Source: Woeseiaceae bacterium
GTDB lineage: Bacteria; Pseudomonadota; Gammaproteobacteria; Steroidobacterales; Woeseiaceae
NCBI GenBank assembly: GCA_030066625.1
Contig: JASJBG010000060.1
Coordinates: 1-41,511, forward strand
DNA length: 41,511 nucleotides
Direction: 5' to 3'
Shown here: one piece after another, positions 7,206-14,654 of the stretch
Position numbering within the stretch: the stretch's first letter is position 1
Layout of the letters: the number at the start of each line of letters is the position of its first letter
Made by a program: the position numbers and the translations under genes
The notes under the pieces: generated by a model
Told to the model about the DNA's origin: nothing
Seen by the model: only the letters and a program-made list of their open reading frames with translations
Database searches by the model: none

Positions 7206-8026
7206 ACAGGCTGAGACCTGTCGAAGGGATGCCGCTCTTCAAGTGGCTCGATGACGATCATGTGACCCGACTCTACGTGTCGCTGGGGTTATTCATGATT
7301 GCGAGCCTCGTCGTCTTCATTCCTGCCATGATCCTCGATCAACGCATGCTCGACAGTTCGCCTGTCTGGATCAAGCCGCAGAAATTCAATCTCTCGCTGG
7401 CTCTCCATGCCCTGACACTGGCTGTATTGGTTCAACTCGTGCCGCGCGACGTCCGCAACGGCTGGGCATTGATGGTCTTCAGCTATCTCGCAGCCGCTGC
7501 TTTGATCTTCGAGTATCTCGTCATAACGATTCAGGCTGGACGGGCGCGTCGTTCGCATTTCAATTTTGAAACACAGATCGAGGCGTTGGTTTACGCCGCG
7601 ATGGGTATCGGCGCCGTGCTGCTGGTCCTGGTGGCCCTGGTGCTGGCAATCCAGATCTGGCGCAAGGGCGACCGATCTCGCCCAGGCGTTTGGCTTGGCT
7701 CTATTATCGGATTGTCGCTTGGCTTCGCAGTTACGCTCGTTTTCGCGAGTTACATGTCGAATACCGGGAGGTATGTGGGTGGCCCGCTGGAAGGCGGCGG
7801 TGCTGTTATTCCACTCTTCGGCTGGAGCCGCGAATACGGGGATTTACGGCCAGCGCATTTCGTCAGCCTGCACATGATGCAGACCGTCCCATTCGCTGGA
7901 TGGCTCGCCGACCGGAAAAACTGGAACGCGAAGCTGGTCGTGCTGAGCGTTGCGGGCGTACAGGTGGCGCTGGCAACGTTCCTGTTCTTCCAGGCGCGGG
8001 CTGGGCAGCCGATCTGGCCTGTTTGA
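7202..8026 (+). CDS. seven-helix-type membrane protein, coupled to the ABA4-like gene
   Basis: A 274-residue membrane protein starting with GTG at 7202, whose GTGA overlaps the upstream stop codon by four bases. About seven hydrophobic segments are visible (roughly residues 25-45, 62-82, 88-108, 132-152, 163-185, 215-235 by weak hydrophobicity, and 245-265). Polar motifs between them include WIKPQKFNLSLALHALT, FNFET and FGWSREYGDLRPAHFVSLHMMQTVP; His/Met clusters such as HFVSLHMMQ could bind metal or haem, but that is speculation. I do not recognise a named family. Its tight coupling to the ABA4-like protein suggests a two-component membrane unit. The region after it (8027-8305) has no gene but holds a palindromic repeat. 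Confidence 0.7.
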   Translation: MNRLRPVEGMPLFKWLDDDHVTRLYVSLGLFMIASLVVFIPAMILDQRMLDSSPVWIKPQKFNLSLALHALTLAVLVQLVPRDVRNGWALMVFSYLAAAALIFEYLVITIQAGRARRSHFNFETQIEALVYAAMGIGAVLLVLVALVLAIQIWRKGDRSRPGVWLGSIIGLSLGFAVTLVFASYMSNTGRYVGGPLEGGGAVIPLFGWSREYGDLRPAHFVSLHMMQTVPFAGWLADRKNWNAKLVVLSVAGVQVALATFLFFQARAGQPIWPV

Positions 8027-8162
8027 TGGTTATAGGCTGCCTGTGTCTTGAAGCGTGACTCTATGTAAATCGGCCTGACCGACGCCCGCCGGCGAAAAGC
8101 GGACATCCTTGTCGCTTGCGACGCTTGCGCCTTCCGCCCAGAAGCGGCTCTTCGATTTCCTC

Positions 8163-8208
8163 GTAGGAGCGGCTTCCAGCCGCGATCGCGGCAAGATGCC
8201 GCTCCTAC
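8163..8208. repeat. short interspersed palindromic repeat (GTAGGAGCGGC type)
   Basis: Perfect 11-bp inverted arms GTAGGAGCGGC (8163-8173) and GCCGCTCCTAC (8198-8208) enclose a second perfect palindrome, GCCGCGATCGCGGC (8179-8192). This is the well-known kind of intergenic palindrome found in many copies in Pseudomonas and Xanthomonadales genomes. Only one copy is in this window. The rest of the gap 8027-8305 holds nothing else I can identify. Confidence 0.85.
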
Positions 8209-8305
8209 GGCGTGAACGATTGACCTGCTGCAAAGGGTCATCAGTCGTCTTTGTATCCAAGAGCGCCTCAGCGGCTGGTTCCGGCCAGTAGCTGACATCG
8301 AGAGT

Positions 8306-8776
8306 TCAGTTGCTACTACCTAGAACCGCTTCATCGCGACCGCCTTGCAGCAACTCACGCAAACCGCTTCCAAATTGCTCGAGTGACGACGTATCTGTAA
8401 CCACTTCGAGCATTACGCTCGGGCACTGCTCTATGCGCTCTCTATCGAAAAGCCCGCGCCGCAGGGCCACCTGAACGCCGAAATGGCCCAATGAGTCGAT
8501 TGGGTAAGCTCGGATGTCCAGGCAATACTCGCCCGGCATGCTCGCGCCCACGGGACCTCCCAGCAGTCTTGCTTCCTTTTTGGCGAAACTCGCGACGCTC
8601 AATAACCCGCTTGCGAACTCAAGTATCTCCGTATCTGAGAACCAGCCAGAGCCTTGGCCGGAAAACCCTTCGCTGTCTACCCAGGCGGAGAGTTCGTAGT
8701 TCTTGTAGTCATCTGGACTAAGCCGGACTCGTAGCAAGATTGTCTCCTCGATTCGTTCGGTAAGGTGCACGAGCAC
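8306..8776 (-). CDS. hypothetical protein
   Basis: I do not recognise this 156-residue cytoplasmic protein. The start is taken as GTG at 8776; a second GTG two codons on is equally possible, and neither has a clear ribosome-binding site. Visible sequence includes ILLRVRLSPDDYKNYELSAWVDSEGFSGQG, an FASGLLSVASFAKKEARLLGG segment, and GEYCLDIRAYPIDSLGHFGVQVALRRG strands, consistent with a small alpha/beta domain. Small proteins of this size and style are common as orphan immunity proteins, but I cannot support that here. It lies between a palindromic repeat and a copy of the ~50-bp repeat shared with the DUF2141 gene. Confidence 0.6.
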   Translation of the reverse strand: MLVHLTERIEETILLRVRLSPDDYKNYELSAWVDSEGFSGQGSGWFSDTEILEFASGLLSVASFAKKEARLLGGPVGASMPGEYCLDIRAYPIDSLGHFGVQVALRRGLFDRERIEQCPSVMLEVVTDTSSLEQFGSGLRELLQGGRDEAVLGSSN

Positions 8777-8795
8777 CAGACTGCTAACGGGCTAT

Positions 8796-8846
8796 GAGCC
8801 GCCAGTTTACCTCAGAGCACCCGACAGGCGCCTTGCGGCCACAACC
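8796..8846 (-). repeat. copy B of the ~50-bp imperfect repeat, upstream of the hypothetical gene at 8306-8776
   Basis: Matches copy A (6571-6621) in CCGCCAGTTTACC (8799-8811), AGAGC, GACAGGC and CGGAC blocks with small indels. It begins 20 bp before the start codon of the neighbouring minus-strand gene, the same position relative to the gene as copy A. The short hairpin GCGCC/GGGTGC is retained with changed bases. Confidence 0.6.
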
Positions 8847-8852
8847 GGACGG

Positions 8853-9065
8853 TCACCGGAGCCGCTTATACATCAGCGGAAAGGCTATCGACATGTTCAA
8901 TGGGATCAGCCATGAAACGATGTCAAATGGAAATGGGGCCTGTTCCCAGTACTGGTGCAATGGAAACCAGAGTACGAGCTGAATGAGGAATAAAGCGACT
9001 GCCGCCGCGTAGCACGCGAACATGCACTTAATCCACCATTTCCAGTTTCTTCTAGATTCAGGCAA
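8853..9065 (-). CDS. small membrane protein or frameshifted C-terminal part of the upstream ORF
   Basis: This 70-residue ORF can start at TTG 9065, overlapping the end of the upstream ORF by eight bases. It has a basic N-terminus (PESRRNWKWWIKC), then two hydrophobic segments (about residues 14-33 and 45-62). The frame is open without a stop back to 9209, so a -1 type frameshift joining it to the upstream protein is equally possible. No family is recognised. The pair sits in lower-GC sequence. Confidence 0.4.
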   Translation of the reverse strand: MPESRRNWKWWIKCMFACYAAAVALFLIQLVLWFPLHQYWEQAPFPFDIVSWLIPLNMSIAFPLMYKRLR

Positions 9066-9405
9066 GCCAAATAATGCGGGAAATGATGGATAGCATCGGA
9101 CTGAATGCAGCAACGAGGCCAAGAAACAAAGGCCATTGGTCAGAATCATCGAATTCTGCCGCGGCCATCTTTGCGGGCTTCCACCAGAACGCAAAAATCC
9201 CTGCATCATCGGCCTGAAACGCTGTTCTGTGATCGAAGATAACTAAGACCAAAAGTCCGATGACGATCATGTAGATGCCGACTGACTCGAACGGTGGTGG
9301 CATCCAAGCACTTCCAAAACCTGCAATTGCGGCGACTATCGTCAGGCTAACGTATATCGATCTGCGCATATCGCGTTCAAATTCCGGATGTCGCCTTTGG
9401 GTCAT
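9058..9405 (-). CDS. small membrane protein of unknown function
   Basis: A 115-residue protein with hydrophobic segments at about residues 16-35, 42-60 and 90-112, the last two separated by an acidic, tryptophan-rich loop (GIFAFWWKPAKMAAAEFDDSDQW). The start is uncertain: ATG 9405 and ATG 9369 (MRRSIYVSLTIV) are both possible, with weak ribosome-binding sites. It ends by overlapping the next ORF in another frame, which may be a separate coupled gene or the continuation of this one after a frameshift. No family is recognised. Confidence 0.5.
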   Translation of the reverse strand: MTQRRHPEFERDMRRSIYVSLTIVAAIAGFGSAWMPPPFESVGIYMIVIGLLVLVIFDHRTAFQADDAGIFAFWWKPAKMAAAEFDDSDQWPLFLGLVAAFSPMLSIISRIIWLA

Positions 9406-9483
9406 AATCTGCCGCTTGTTCTATGCTGAAGACGGAGGTTCGAACGGCTGCTGAACCGCTCAAAGCAGACGGTTGTCCATAGC

Positions 9484-10299
9484 TCACGCAACGAAGGCTC
9501 TCAGGTACAGGCGTACTGCAACGAACACAAGAAACGCCCCGAACAGCAGGCTGAGCTTCCGCTCCGAAAAAGCATGTGCGATTCGAGCGCCGACAGGCGC
9601 CATCAGCACGGTCGCCGGCGCGATCAGCGCAAAGCCGATCAAGCTCACGTAGCCGAGGTTCCCGGGCGGCACCCGCGGATCATTCAGCCCGGTAGCAATA
9701 AAGCCTATGGTCCCAGGCAATGCGATCGCGAGGCCGAACAGCGACGCCGTCCCGACCGACTTGTGGATCGATGCACCGAACAGCGACAGCGTCATGACCA
9801 TGAATACGCCGCCGCCGATGCCCATCATGCTCGAGACGCAGCCGATACCGGCTGGAATGAACGGCACCCAGAACTTACGGGGAATGCCGTCGAAAAGATT
9901 CGGGCTCTTCGGCATGAGCACCATGCGAGCCGCGACGAACAGCGCCACGGTTGCGAAAACGAAGGCGAGCGTGCGGCTGTGGACCTGCGAGGCTATCCAT
10001 GCGCCCAGCAAGGCGCCGACCAGCACGAAGATCGCCCATCGTTTAACCACGCTGACGTCGACAGCACCACGACGATGGTGAGCGCGAGCTGACGATATCG
10101 AGGTCGGGATAATGGTCGCGAGTGACGTCGCGACCGCTATCTGCATACGGATGGCGGGGTCAACGCCGAGAAAGCCCAGCGTCGCCTCGAGGACCGGCAC
10201 AATGACGACGCCACCGCCAATGCCGAACAGCCCGGCCAGCACACCGGCGACGCAACCCGTCGCCAGCATGGCGGCGCCGAGTAACAGCCATTCCTGCAT
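9484..10299 (-). CDS. TauE/SafE family sulfite/organoanion permease
   Basis: A 271-residue polytopic inner-membrane protein with two homologous halves, each opening with a glycine-rich motif: GVLAGLFGIGGGVVIVPVL (about residues 18-36) and GCVSSMMGIGGGVFMVMTL (about 153-171). This internal duplication and the F/M-GIGGG motif define the TauE/SafE (DUF81) family, which exports or imports sulfite, sulfoacetate and other small organic or sulfur anions. About eight membrane helices are expected. The gene begins 15 bp after the S-formylglutathione hydrolase gene on the same strand, so they probably share a transcript. The substrate cannot be told from sequence; the pairing gives only a weak hint of C1 or glutathione-linked metabolism. 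Confidence 0.92.
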   Translation of the reverse strand: MQEWLLLGAAMLATGCVAGVLAGLFGIGGGVVIVPVLEATLGFLGVDPAIRMQIAVATSLATIIPTSISSARAHHRRGAVDVSVVKRWAIFVLVGALLGAWIASQVHSRTLAFVFATVALFVAARMVLMPKSPNLFDGIPRKFWVPFIPAGIGCVSSMMGIGGGVFMVMTLSLFGASIHKSVGTASLFGLAIALPGTIGFIATGLNDPRVPPGNLGYVSLIGFALIAPATVLMAPVGARIAHAFSERKLSLLFGAFLVFVAVRLYLRAFVA

Positions 10300-10314
10300 A
10301 CGGCGGCGGCTGCC

Positions 10315-11166
10315 TTAGCGGCCGAGCTCCGCGAAATGGAAGCGCAGGTGTTCCTCGATGAAGGTCGAGATGAAGTAGTAGCCGTGGTCGTAGCCGTCGT
10401 GGATACGCAATTCGAGCGGCAGGCCGCTTTCCTTGCACGCCGCCTCGAGCAGCTCCGGCTTGAGCTGCTCCGCGAGGTACGGGTCTTCGGCGCCCTGGTC
10501 GACCAAGATCTTCGAATAGCGATCCGTCGGCATCGTACGCGCCACCTCGGCGGCGTCGTAGATCTTCCAGGTCTCCTGATCGTCGCCCATGTAGTAGCCG
10601 AGCGCCTTCTGTCCCCATGGCGAATGCAAGGTCGTACAAATAGGTGCAAAAGCCGACAGCGAACGGAACATGTCCGTGTTGCGCAGGCCGATTGTCAGCG
10701 CACCATGGCCGCCCATCGAATGCCCCGTCAGGCCGTGGCGGTCCCGATCGCCCGGGAAGTTGTCGAACACGATGTCCTGCAGCTCGCCCGTTACGTAGTC
10801 GTACATGTGGTAGTGCGTGGACCAGGGCGGCTGGGTAGCGTTCAGGTAGAAACCGGCCGCCAGGCCAAAGTCGTAGTCTCGGTCCGGGTCGTCGGGAACA
10901 TCATCCCCGCGCGGGCTCGTGTCGGGCGACACGAGCATGAGCCCGAGCTCGGCCGCGACGCGCTGGGCACCGCTCTTCACCATGAAGTTCTCTTCGGTGC
11001 AGGTCAGGCCAGACAGGAAGGTGAGCACGGGCACCGGTCCGTCTGCCGCCTGCGGCGGGACGAAAACCGAGAACTGCATATTGCAGTGATTGGCCGACGA
11101 CGCGTGCCGGTAGAAGCCGATGCGACCGCCGAAGCAGTTCGTCTCGCTCAAGGTTTCGAGTGTCAT
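10315..11166 (-). CDS. fghA: S-formylglutathione hydrolase
   Basis: The 283-residue alpha/beta hydrolase has the nucleophile elbow GHSMGG (Ser150), the esterase D signature GLTCTEENF (with Cys56) and a late YDHGYYF motif carrying the predicted catalytic His. These match S-formylglutathione hydrolase (esterase D), which splits S-formylglutathione to formate and glutathione, the second step of glutathione-dependent formaldehyde removal in the cytoplasm. Length is normal for the family. The partner enzyme, glutathione-dependent formaldehyde dehydrogenase (class III alcohol dehydrogenase), is not in this window, which is unusual but not rare. It is followed at 15 bp by a TauE/SafE permease and preceded by fabB 40 bp upstream on the same strand. 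Confidence 0.94.
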   Translation of the reverse strand: MTLETLSETNCFGGRIGFYRHASSANHCNMQFSVFVPPQAADGPVPVLTFLSGLTCTEENFMVKSGAQRVAAELGLMLVSPDTSPRGDDVPDDPDRDYDFGLAAGFYLNATQPPWSTHYHMYDYVTGELQDIVFDNFPGDRDRHGLTGHSMGGHGALTIGLRNTDMFRSLSAFAPICTTLHSPWGQKALGYYMGDDQETWKIYDAAEVARTMPTDRYSKILVDQGAEDPYLAEQLKPELLEAACKESGLPLELRIHDGYDHGYYFISTFIEEHLRFHFAELGR

Positions 11167-11206
11167 GGGCGGGCATTATGGACAAACGCCGCGCCCAAGT
11201 CAGCCG

Positions 11207-12418
11207 TTACACTTTCTGGAATACGAGCGTCGCGTTGGTGCCGCCGAAACCGAAGCTGTTGGTCATCGCCGTCTCGAGACCCGCGGACTCGATCGTCTCG
11301 GTCACGAGCGGCAGGTCGCCAACGGCCGGGTCCGGGTCGACGACGTTGATCGACGGGGCGATGAAATCTTCGTTCAGCATCATGATGCAGTGCATTGCTT
11401 CCTGTGCGCCCGTGGCGCCGAGCGAATGGCCGCACATGGACTTTGACGAGCTGAACCGCGGCACGTCGTCGCCGAACACGTCGCGCATTGCCTCGAGTTC
11501 CTTGACGTCGCCGACCGGGGTACTGGTGCCGTGGGTGTTGATGTAGTCGATCTTCGGCCCGACGGTCGCCCTCGCGAGATTCATGCAGCGCGCCGCGCCC
11601 TCGCCCGACGGCGCCACCATGTCGAAGCCGTCCGAATTGGCGCCGTAGCCGACCAGCTCGGCGTAGATCTTCGCTCCGCGTGCCTTTGCGTGCTCGTACT
11701 CCTCGACCACGAACATCGCCGAACCCGCGGAACTCACGAAGCCGTCGCGATTGACGTCGTAGGGCCGCGAAGCAAGCCCGGGCGTGTCGTTGTACTGGGT
11801 CGACAGCGCGCCCATCGCGTCAAACATGCTCGACAGGTTCCAGTGCTCCTCCTCGCCGCCGCCGGCGAACACGATGTCCTGCTTGTTCAGCTGGATCTGC
11901 TCGGCGGCAGCACCGATGCAGTGCGCGCTGGTCGCGCAGGCCGACGTGATCGAGTAGTTGACGCCCTTGATCTTGAACGGCGTCGCGAGACAGGCGGACA
12001 CGGAGCTCGACATCGATCGGGGCACCATGTACGGGCCGATCTTGCGGACGCCGCGATTGCGCAGCGTATCCGAGCTGGTGATGATGTTCTCGCTCGACGC
12101 ACCGCCGGACGACGCTATGAGGCCCGAGCGCGGATTCGAGACGTCGCTTTCCTCGAGGCCCGCGTCCTCGATGGAGCGCTGCATCGCGATGTAGGCGTAC
12201 GCGGCGGCGTCGCCCATGAAGCGGCGCACCTTGCGGTCGATGTGCTCCTTGATGTCGATGTCGACGCTGCCAGATACCTGGCTGCGGAGCCCCATTTCCT
12301 TGAATGTCTCGTTGGCGACGATGCCCGAGCGACCCGCCTTCAGCGACTCGACGATGGATTCGTAGGTATTACCAATACACGTAATCGCACCGATACCGGT
12401 GATCACAACACGACGCAT
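11207..12418 (-). CDS. fabB: 3-oxoacyl-ACP synthase I (FabB)
   Basis: The 403-residue thiolase-fold condensing enzyme has the full Cys-His-His catalytic set: Cys161 in [12 protein letters not shown], His296 in [12 protein letters not shown] and His331 in [12 protein letters not shown]. The N-terminal [17 protein letters not shown] and the overall length fit FabB rather than FabF. FabB adds malonyl units to acyl-ACP and is needed to extend the cis-3-decenoyl-ACP made by FabA, so it commits carbon to unsaturated fatty acids. It lies 11 bp downstream of fabA, the usual fabA-fabB operon. FadR/FabR-type control is common for this pair, but no clear operator of that kind was recognised here. Confidence 0.95.
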   Translation of the reverse strand: MRRVVITGIGAITCIGNTYESIVESLKAGRSGIVANETFKEMGLRSQVSGSVDIDIKEHIDRKVRRFMGDAAAYAYIAMQRSIEDAGLEESDVSNPRSGLIASSGGASSENIITSSDTLRNRGVRKIGPYMVPRSMSSSVSACLATPFKIKGVNYSITSACATSAHCIGAAAEQIQLNKQDIVFAGGGEEEHWNLSSMFDAMGALSTQYNDTPGLASRPYDVNRDGFVSSAGSAMFVVEEYEHAKARGAKIYAELVGYGANSDGFDMVAPSGEGAARCMNLARATVGPKIDYINTHGTSTPVGDVKELEAMRDVFGDDVPRFSSSKSMCGHSLGATGAQEAMHCIMMLNEDFIAPSINVVDPDPAVGDLPLVTETIESAGLETAMTNSFGFGGTNATLVFQKV

Positions 12419-12429
12419 TGTTGTCCTTC

Positions 12430-12978
12430 TTAGAAGTTGTCTGTCGAGGTAAACAGGCCGACGCGAAGATCCTCGGCCGTGTAAATCTCACGACCGTCGA
12501 CGCTCATCGAAGCATCGGCAATCGCCATAGTGAGTTTGCGCGAGATTACACGCTTGATGTCGATCTGGTAAGTCACCAGCTTGGCCTTCGGCAGCACCTG
12601 GCCGAAAAACTTGACCTTGCCGCTGCCGAGCGCGCGGCCGCGGCCGGGGTAGCCCGACCAGACCAGGTGGAACCCGACGAGCTGCCACATGGCATCGAGG
12701 CCCAGGCAGCCGGGCATGACCGGATCGCCTTCGAAGTGGCACTTGAAGAACCAGAGGTCCGGGTTGATGTCGAGTTCGGCCTTGATCTCGCCTTTGCCGT
12801 ACTTGCCGGTGTCGGACGTAATCAGCGGGATACGGTCGAGCATTAGCATGGGTGGCAACGGCAGCTTGCCGTTTTCCATGCCGAAGATCTCACCGTGGCC
12901 ACAGCGGATCAGCTCGTCGTAGTTGTAGGAGTTCTGTTGAGCCGGCAGCTCGGTGGCTGTGTTGCTTGCGTTACTCAT
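12430..12978 (-). CDS. fabA: 3-hydroxydecanoyl-ACP dehydratase/isomerase (FabA)
   Basis: A 182-residue hotdog-fold enzyme starting at ATG 12978 after a GGAGAG ribosome-binding site; a longer frame exists to 13023 but lacks such a signal. The catalytic pair is visible: His81 in [13 protein letters not shown] and Asp95 in LGLDAMWQL. The length is close to the usual 170-180 residues. FabA dehydrates 3-hydroxydecanoyl-ACP and isomerises the product to cis-3-decenoyl-ACP, the branch point for unsaturated fatty acids. The downstream fabB is in the same operon. The leader of about 110 bp separates it from paaE, which ends upstream on the same strand; read-through from the paa operon is possible. Confidence 0.96.
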   Translation of the reverse strand: MSNASNTATELPAQQNSYNYDELIRCGHGEIFGMENGKLPLPPMLMLDRIPLITSDTGKYGKGEIKAELDINPDLWFFKCHFEGDPVMPGCLGLDAMWQLVGFHLVWSGYPGRGRALGSGKVKFFGQVLPKAKLVTYQIDIKRVISRKLTMAIADASMSVDGREIYTAEDLRVGLFTSTDNF

Positions 12979-12998
12979 GCGCTCTCCGGAGCGAAATT

Positions 12999-13010
12999 GC
13001 GGGCGCCCGC
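12999..13010. repeat. 12-bp perfect palindrome in the fabA leader
   Basis: GCGGGCGCCCGC is a perfect palindrome 21-32 bp before the fabA start codon. It could form a small hairpin in the leader or simply reflect the high GC content. Confidence 0.3.
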
Positions 13011-13054
13011 AGGACGCGGGCACACTTCAGGCCTCTGATTTTACGCCTGGCCAA

Positions 13055-13071
13055 TTCTCAAGGCTTTTGAA
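13055..13071. promoter_or_regulatory. candidate operator palindrome between paaE and fabA
   Basis: TTCTCAAGGCTTTTGAA is a 17-bp inverted repeat (TTC--AAG-CTT--GAA), 77 bp upstream of the fabA start and 17 bp past the paaE stop. Size and position fit a dimeric repressor site, but it does not match a FabR or FadR site that I know. The regulator is unknown. Confidence 0.35.
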
Positions 13072-13087
13072 TTTGCGCCATCCGGCG

Positions 13088-14155
13088 TCAGGTCTTGTCA
13101 TAGTCGAGCACGAGTTCGGCGCTGACGGGGCGGGACTGGCAGGCCAGGACGAAGCCGGCCTCGACCTCCCAGGGCTCGAGGCCATAGTTGGTCGCCATCA
13201 CGACCTCACCCTCGCGTACGTGGCAGCGGCAGGTGGCGCAGACGCCACCCTTGCAGGAATACGGCAGCTCGATGCCGTGCTCTGCCGCGGCGTCGACGAC
13301 GTTGTCGTCGCTCGGATCCATGTCGAAATGCTTGCGATGGCCGTCCATGACGACCGTGACGGCGGCGCCCGTTGTTTCGGCGGCTTTCTCGGGCGCGGAC
13401 CCCTTCGTTTTGCGCGGCACGCCGAAGCGTTCGGAATGTACGGCCTCCGGCGGCAGCCCGAGCTCGACGAGCGCCGCGGAGACGGCATCGATCATCGTGT
13501 CCGGCCCACAGACAAAGGCCTCGTCCGCGGGCGTGCCGCGACAGAATGCCGTGTAGAGGTCGCGGACCTTGTCGGCGTCCAGCCGTCCCGCGGCGATCGG
13601 GAACTCCTGGTCCTCCTGGCTGAACACGAACTGCAGCTGCAGGCGATCGGGGTAGCGATTCTTCAGCGCGAACAGCTCGTCAATGAACATCGTCGTGGAC
13701 TGGCGGCGGTTGCCATAGAACAGCGCGAAACGGCTGTCCGGTTCGTCGCGCAGTATCGTCGCCATGATCGACAGGACGGGCGTGATGCCGCTGCCCGCCG
13801 CAAATCCGAGGTAGGTCTTCGCCTTGCCGGCGTCCGGCTCGGCGTGGAACTGGCCACCCGGCGGCATGACCAGGATCTCGTCACCGACAGCGAGCTCGTC
13901 GGCCGCGTACTCGGAGAACGCGCCGCCCGCTTGTACCCGAACCCCGATCTCGAGGGGCCAGTCGCCGGGCACCGAGCAGATGCTGTAGGTGCGTCGGAGC
14001 GTCTTGCCGTCGCGCTTGACGGAAACTGGCAGGTGTTGACCGGCCTGGAAGCTGAATTCGTCCTGCAGTTCGGCGGGCACCTCGAGTGCGATGCGCACCG
14101 AGTCCCGCGTCTCCGGGCGTTTGGCGGCAACCGTCAGTGGATGGTATTGCTTCAC
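13088..14155 (-). CDS. paaE: phenylacetyl-CoA epoxidase reductase subunit PaaE
   Basis: The 355-residue flavo-iron-sulfur reductase starts at GTG 14155, one base after the paaD stop (TGA-C-GTG), and has the usual PaaE length. Domain order is FAD-binding ferredoxin-reductase type (RTYS at 55-58), NAD(P)-binding (GSGITP at 121-126), then a C-terminal plant-type 2Fe-2S ferredoxin with Cys301, Cys306, Cys309 and Cys339 (CKGGVCATC and LAC). It passes electrons from NADPH to the PaaABC di-iron oxygenase that epoxidises phenylacetyl-CoA in the cytoplasm. It is the last gene of the paaXIABCDE series. The frame is open far upstream to 14425, but that part overlaps paaD and is not used. Confidence 0.96.
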   Translation of the reverse strand: MKQYHPLTVAAKRPETRDSVRIALEVPAELQDEFSFQAGQHLPVSVKRDGKTLRRTYSICSVPGDWPLEIGVRVQAGGAFSEYAADELAVGDEILVMPPGGQFHAEPDAGKAKTYLGFAAGSGITPVLSIMATILRDEPDSRFALFYGNRRQSTTMFIDELFALKNRYPDRLQLQFVFSQEDQEFPIAAGRLDADKVRDLYTAFCRGTPADEAFVCGPDTMIDAVSAALVELGLPPEAVHSERFGVPRKTKGSAPEKAAETTGAAVTVVMDGHRKHFDMDPSDDNVVDAAAEHGIELPYSCKGGVCATCRCHVREGEVVMATNYGLEPWEVEAGFVLACQSRPVSAELVLDYDKT

Positions 14156-14156
14156 G

Positions 14157-14654
14157 TCAGATGCACTTGAAGTATTCGAAGGGTTCGAGGCATTCGTCAC
14201 AGCGGTACGACGCCTTGCAGGCGGTCGAACCGAATTCGCTGACCAGCGACGTGGCGAGCGAGTCGCAGCGCGGGCAAGCGATCGCGCGACCGCCGCGCAA
14301 AAGCGCGCGCTTGCCGGCGCCCTCGGCGGGTGGCGCGATGCCGTAGGCCTTGAGCTTCTCGCGTCCTTCGTCGCTGATCCAGTCGGTGGTCCACGGCGGT
14401 GACAGCCGCCGCTCGATGGCGACATCGTCGAGGCCGTGTTCGCCCAGCGCGTCGACCACGCTTTGTTCTATCGCCTCGGTGGCCGGGCAGCCGGAATACG
14501 TCGGCGCGAGCGCGACGGTAACGGCGCCGCCGGACTCGTCGACGCGGACTTCGCGAACGATGCCGAGGTCGGTAATCGTCAGCACCGGGATTTCGGGGTC
14601 CGGCACCTCGTCCAGCCAGTGCATGACCTGCTCGGACGTGACGGCCGTGTTCAC
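14157..14654 (-). CDS. paaD: phenylacetyl-CoA epoxidase assembly protein PaaD
   Basis: A 165-residue protein, the standard PaaD size, starting at GTG 14654 inside the end of paaC (the GTGA overlap reuses the paaC stop). The N-terminal MIP18/DUF59 domain shows DPEIPVLTITDLGIVR and APTYSGCPATEAIEQ; the C-terminus adds a zinc-ribbon-like set of cysteines (ACPRC and later CKASYRCDEC, ending FKC). PaaD is thought to mature the metal site of the epoxidase or its reductase rather than catalyse. Overlap with paaC and one-base spacing to paaE show tight co-translation. A much longer frame reading to 14912 overlaps paaC and is rejected. Confidence 0.95.
   Translation of the reverse strand: MNTAVTSEQVMHWLDEVPDPEIPVLTITDLGIVREVRVDESGGAVTVALAPTYSGCPATEAIEQSVVDALGEHGLDDVAIERRLSPPWTTDWISDEGREKLKAYGIAPPAEGAGKRALLRGGRAIACPRCDSLATSLVSEFGSTACKASYRCDECLEPFEYFKCI

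Noticed and set aside
10336-11349. Long plus-strand ORF of 337 codons
   Set aside because: It is antisense to S-formylglutathione hydrolase and the end of fabB, rich in Arg/Val/His from shadow codons, and shows no domain.
12953-14170. Long plus-strand ORF of 405 codons
   Set aside because: It lies fully antisense to paaE and fabA leader sequence; paaE has all cofactor motifs, so this is a high-GC shadow.
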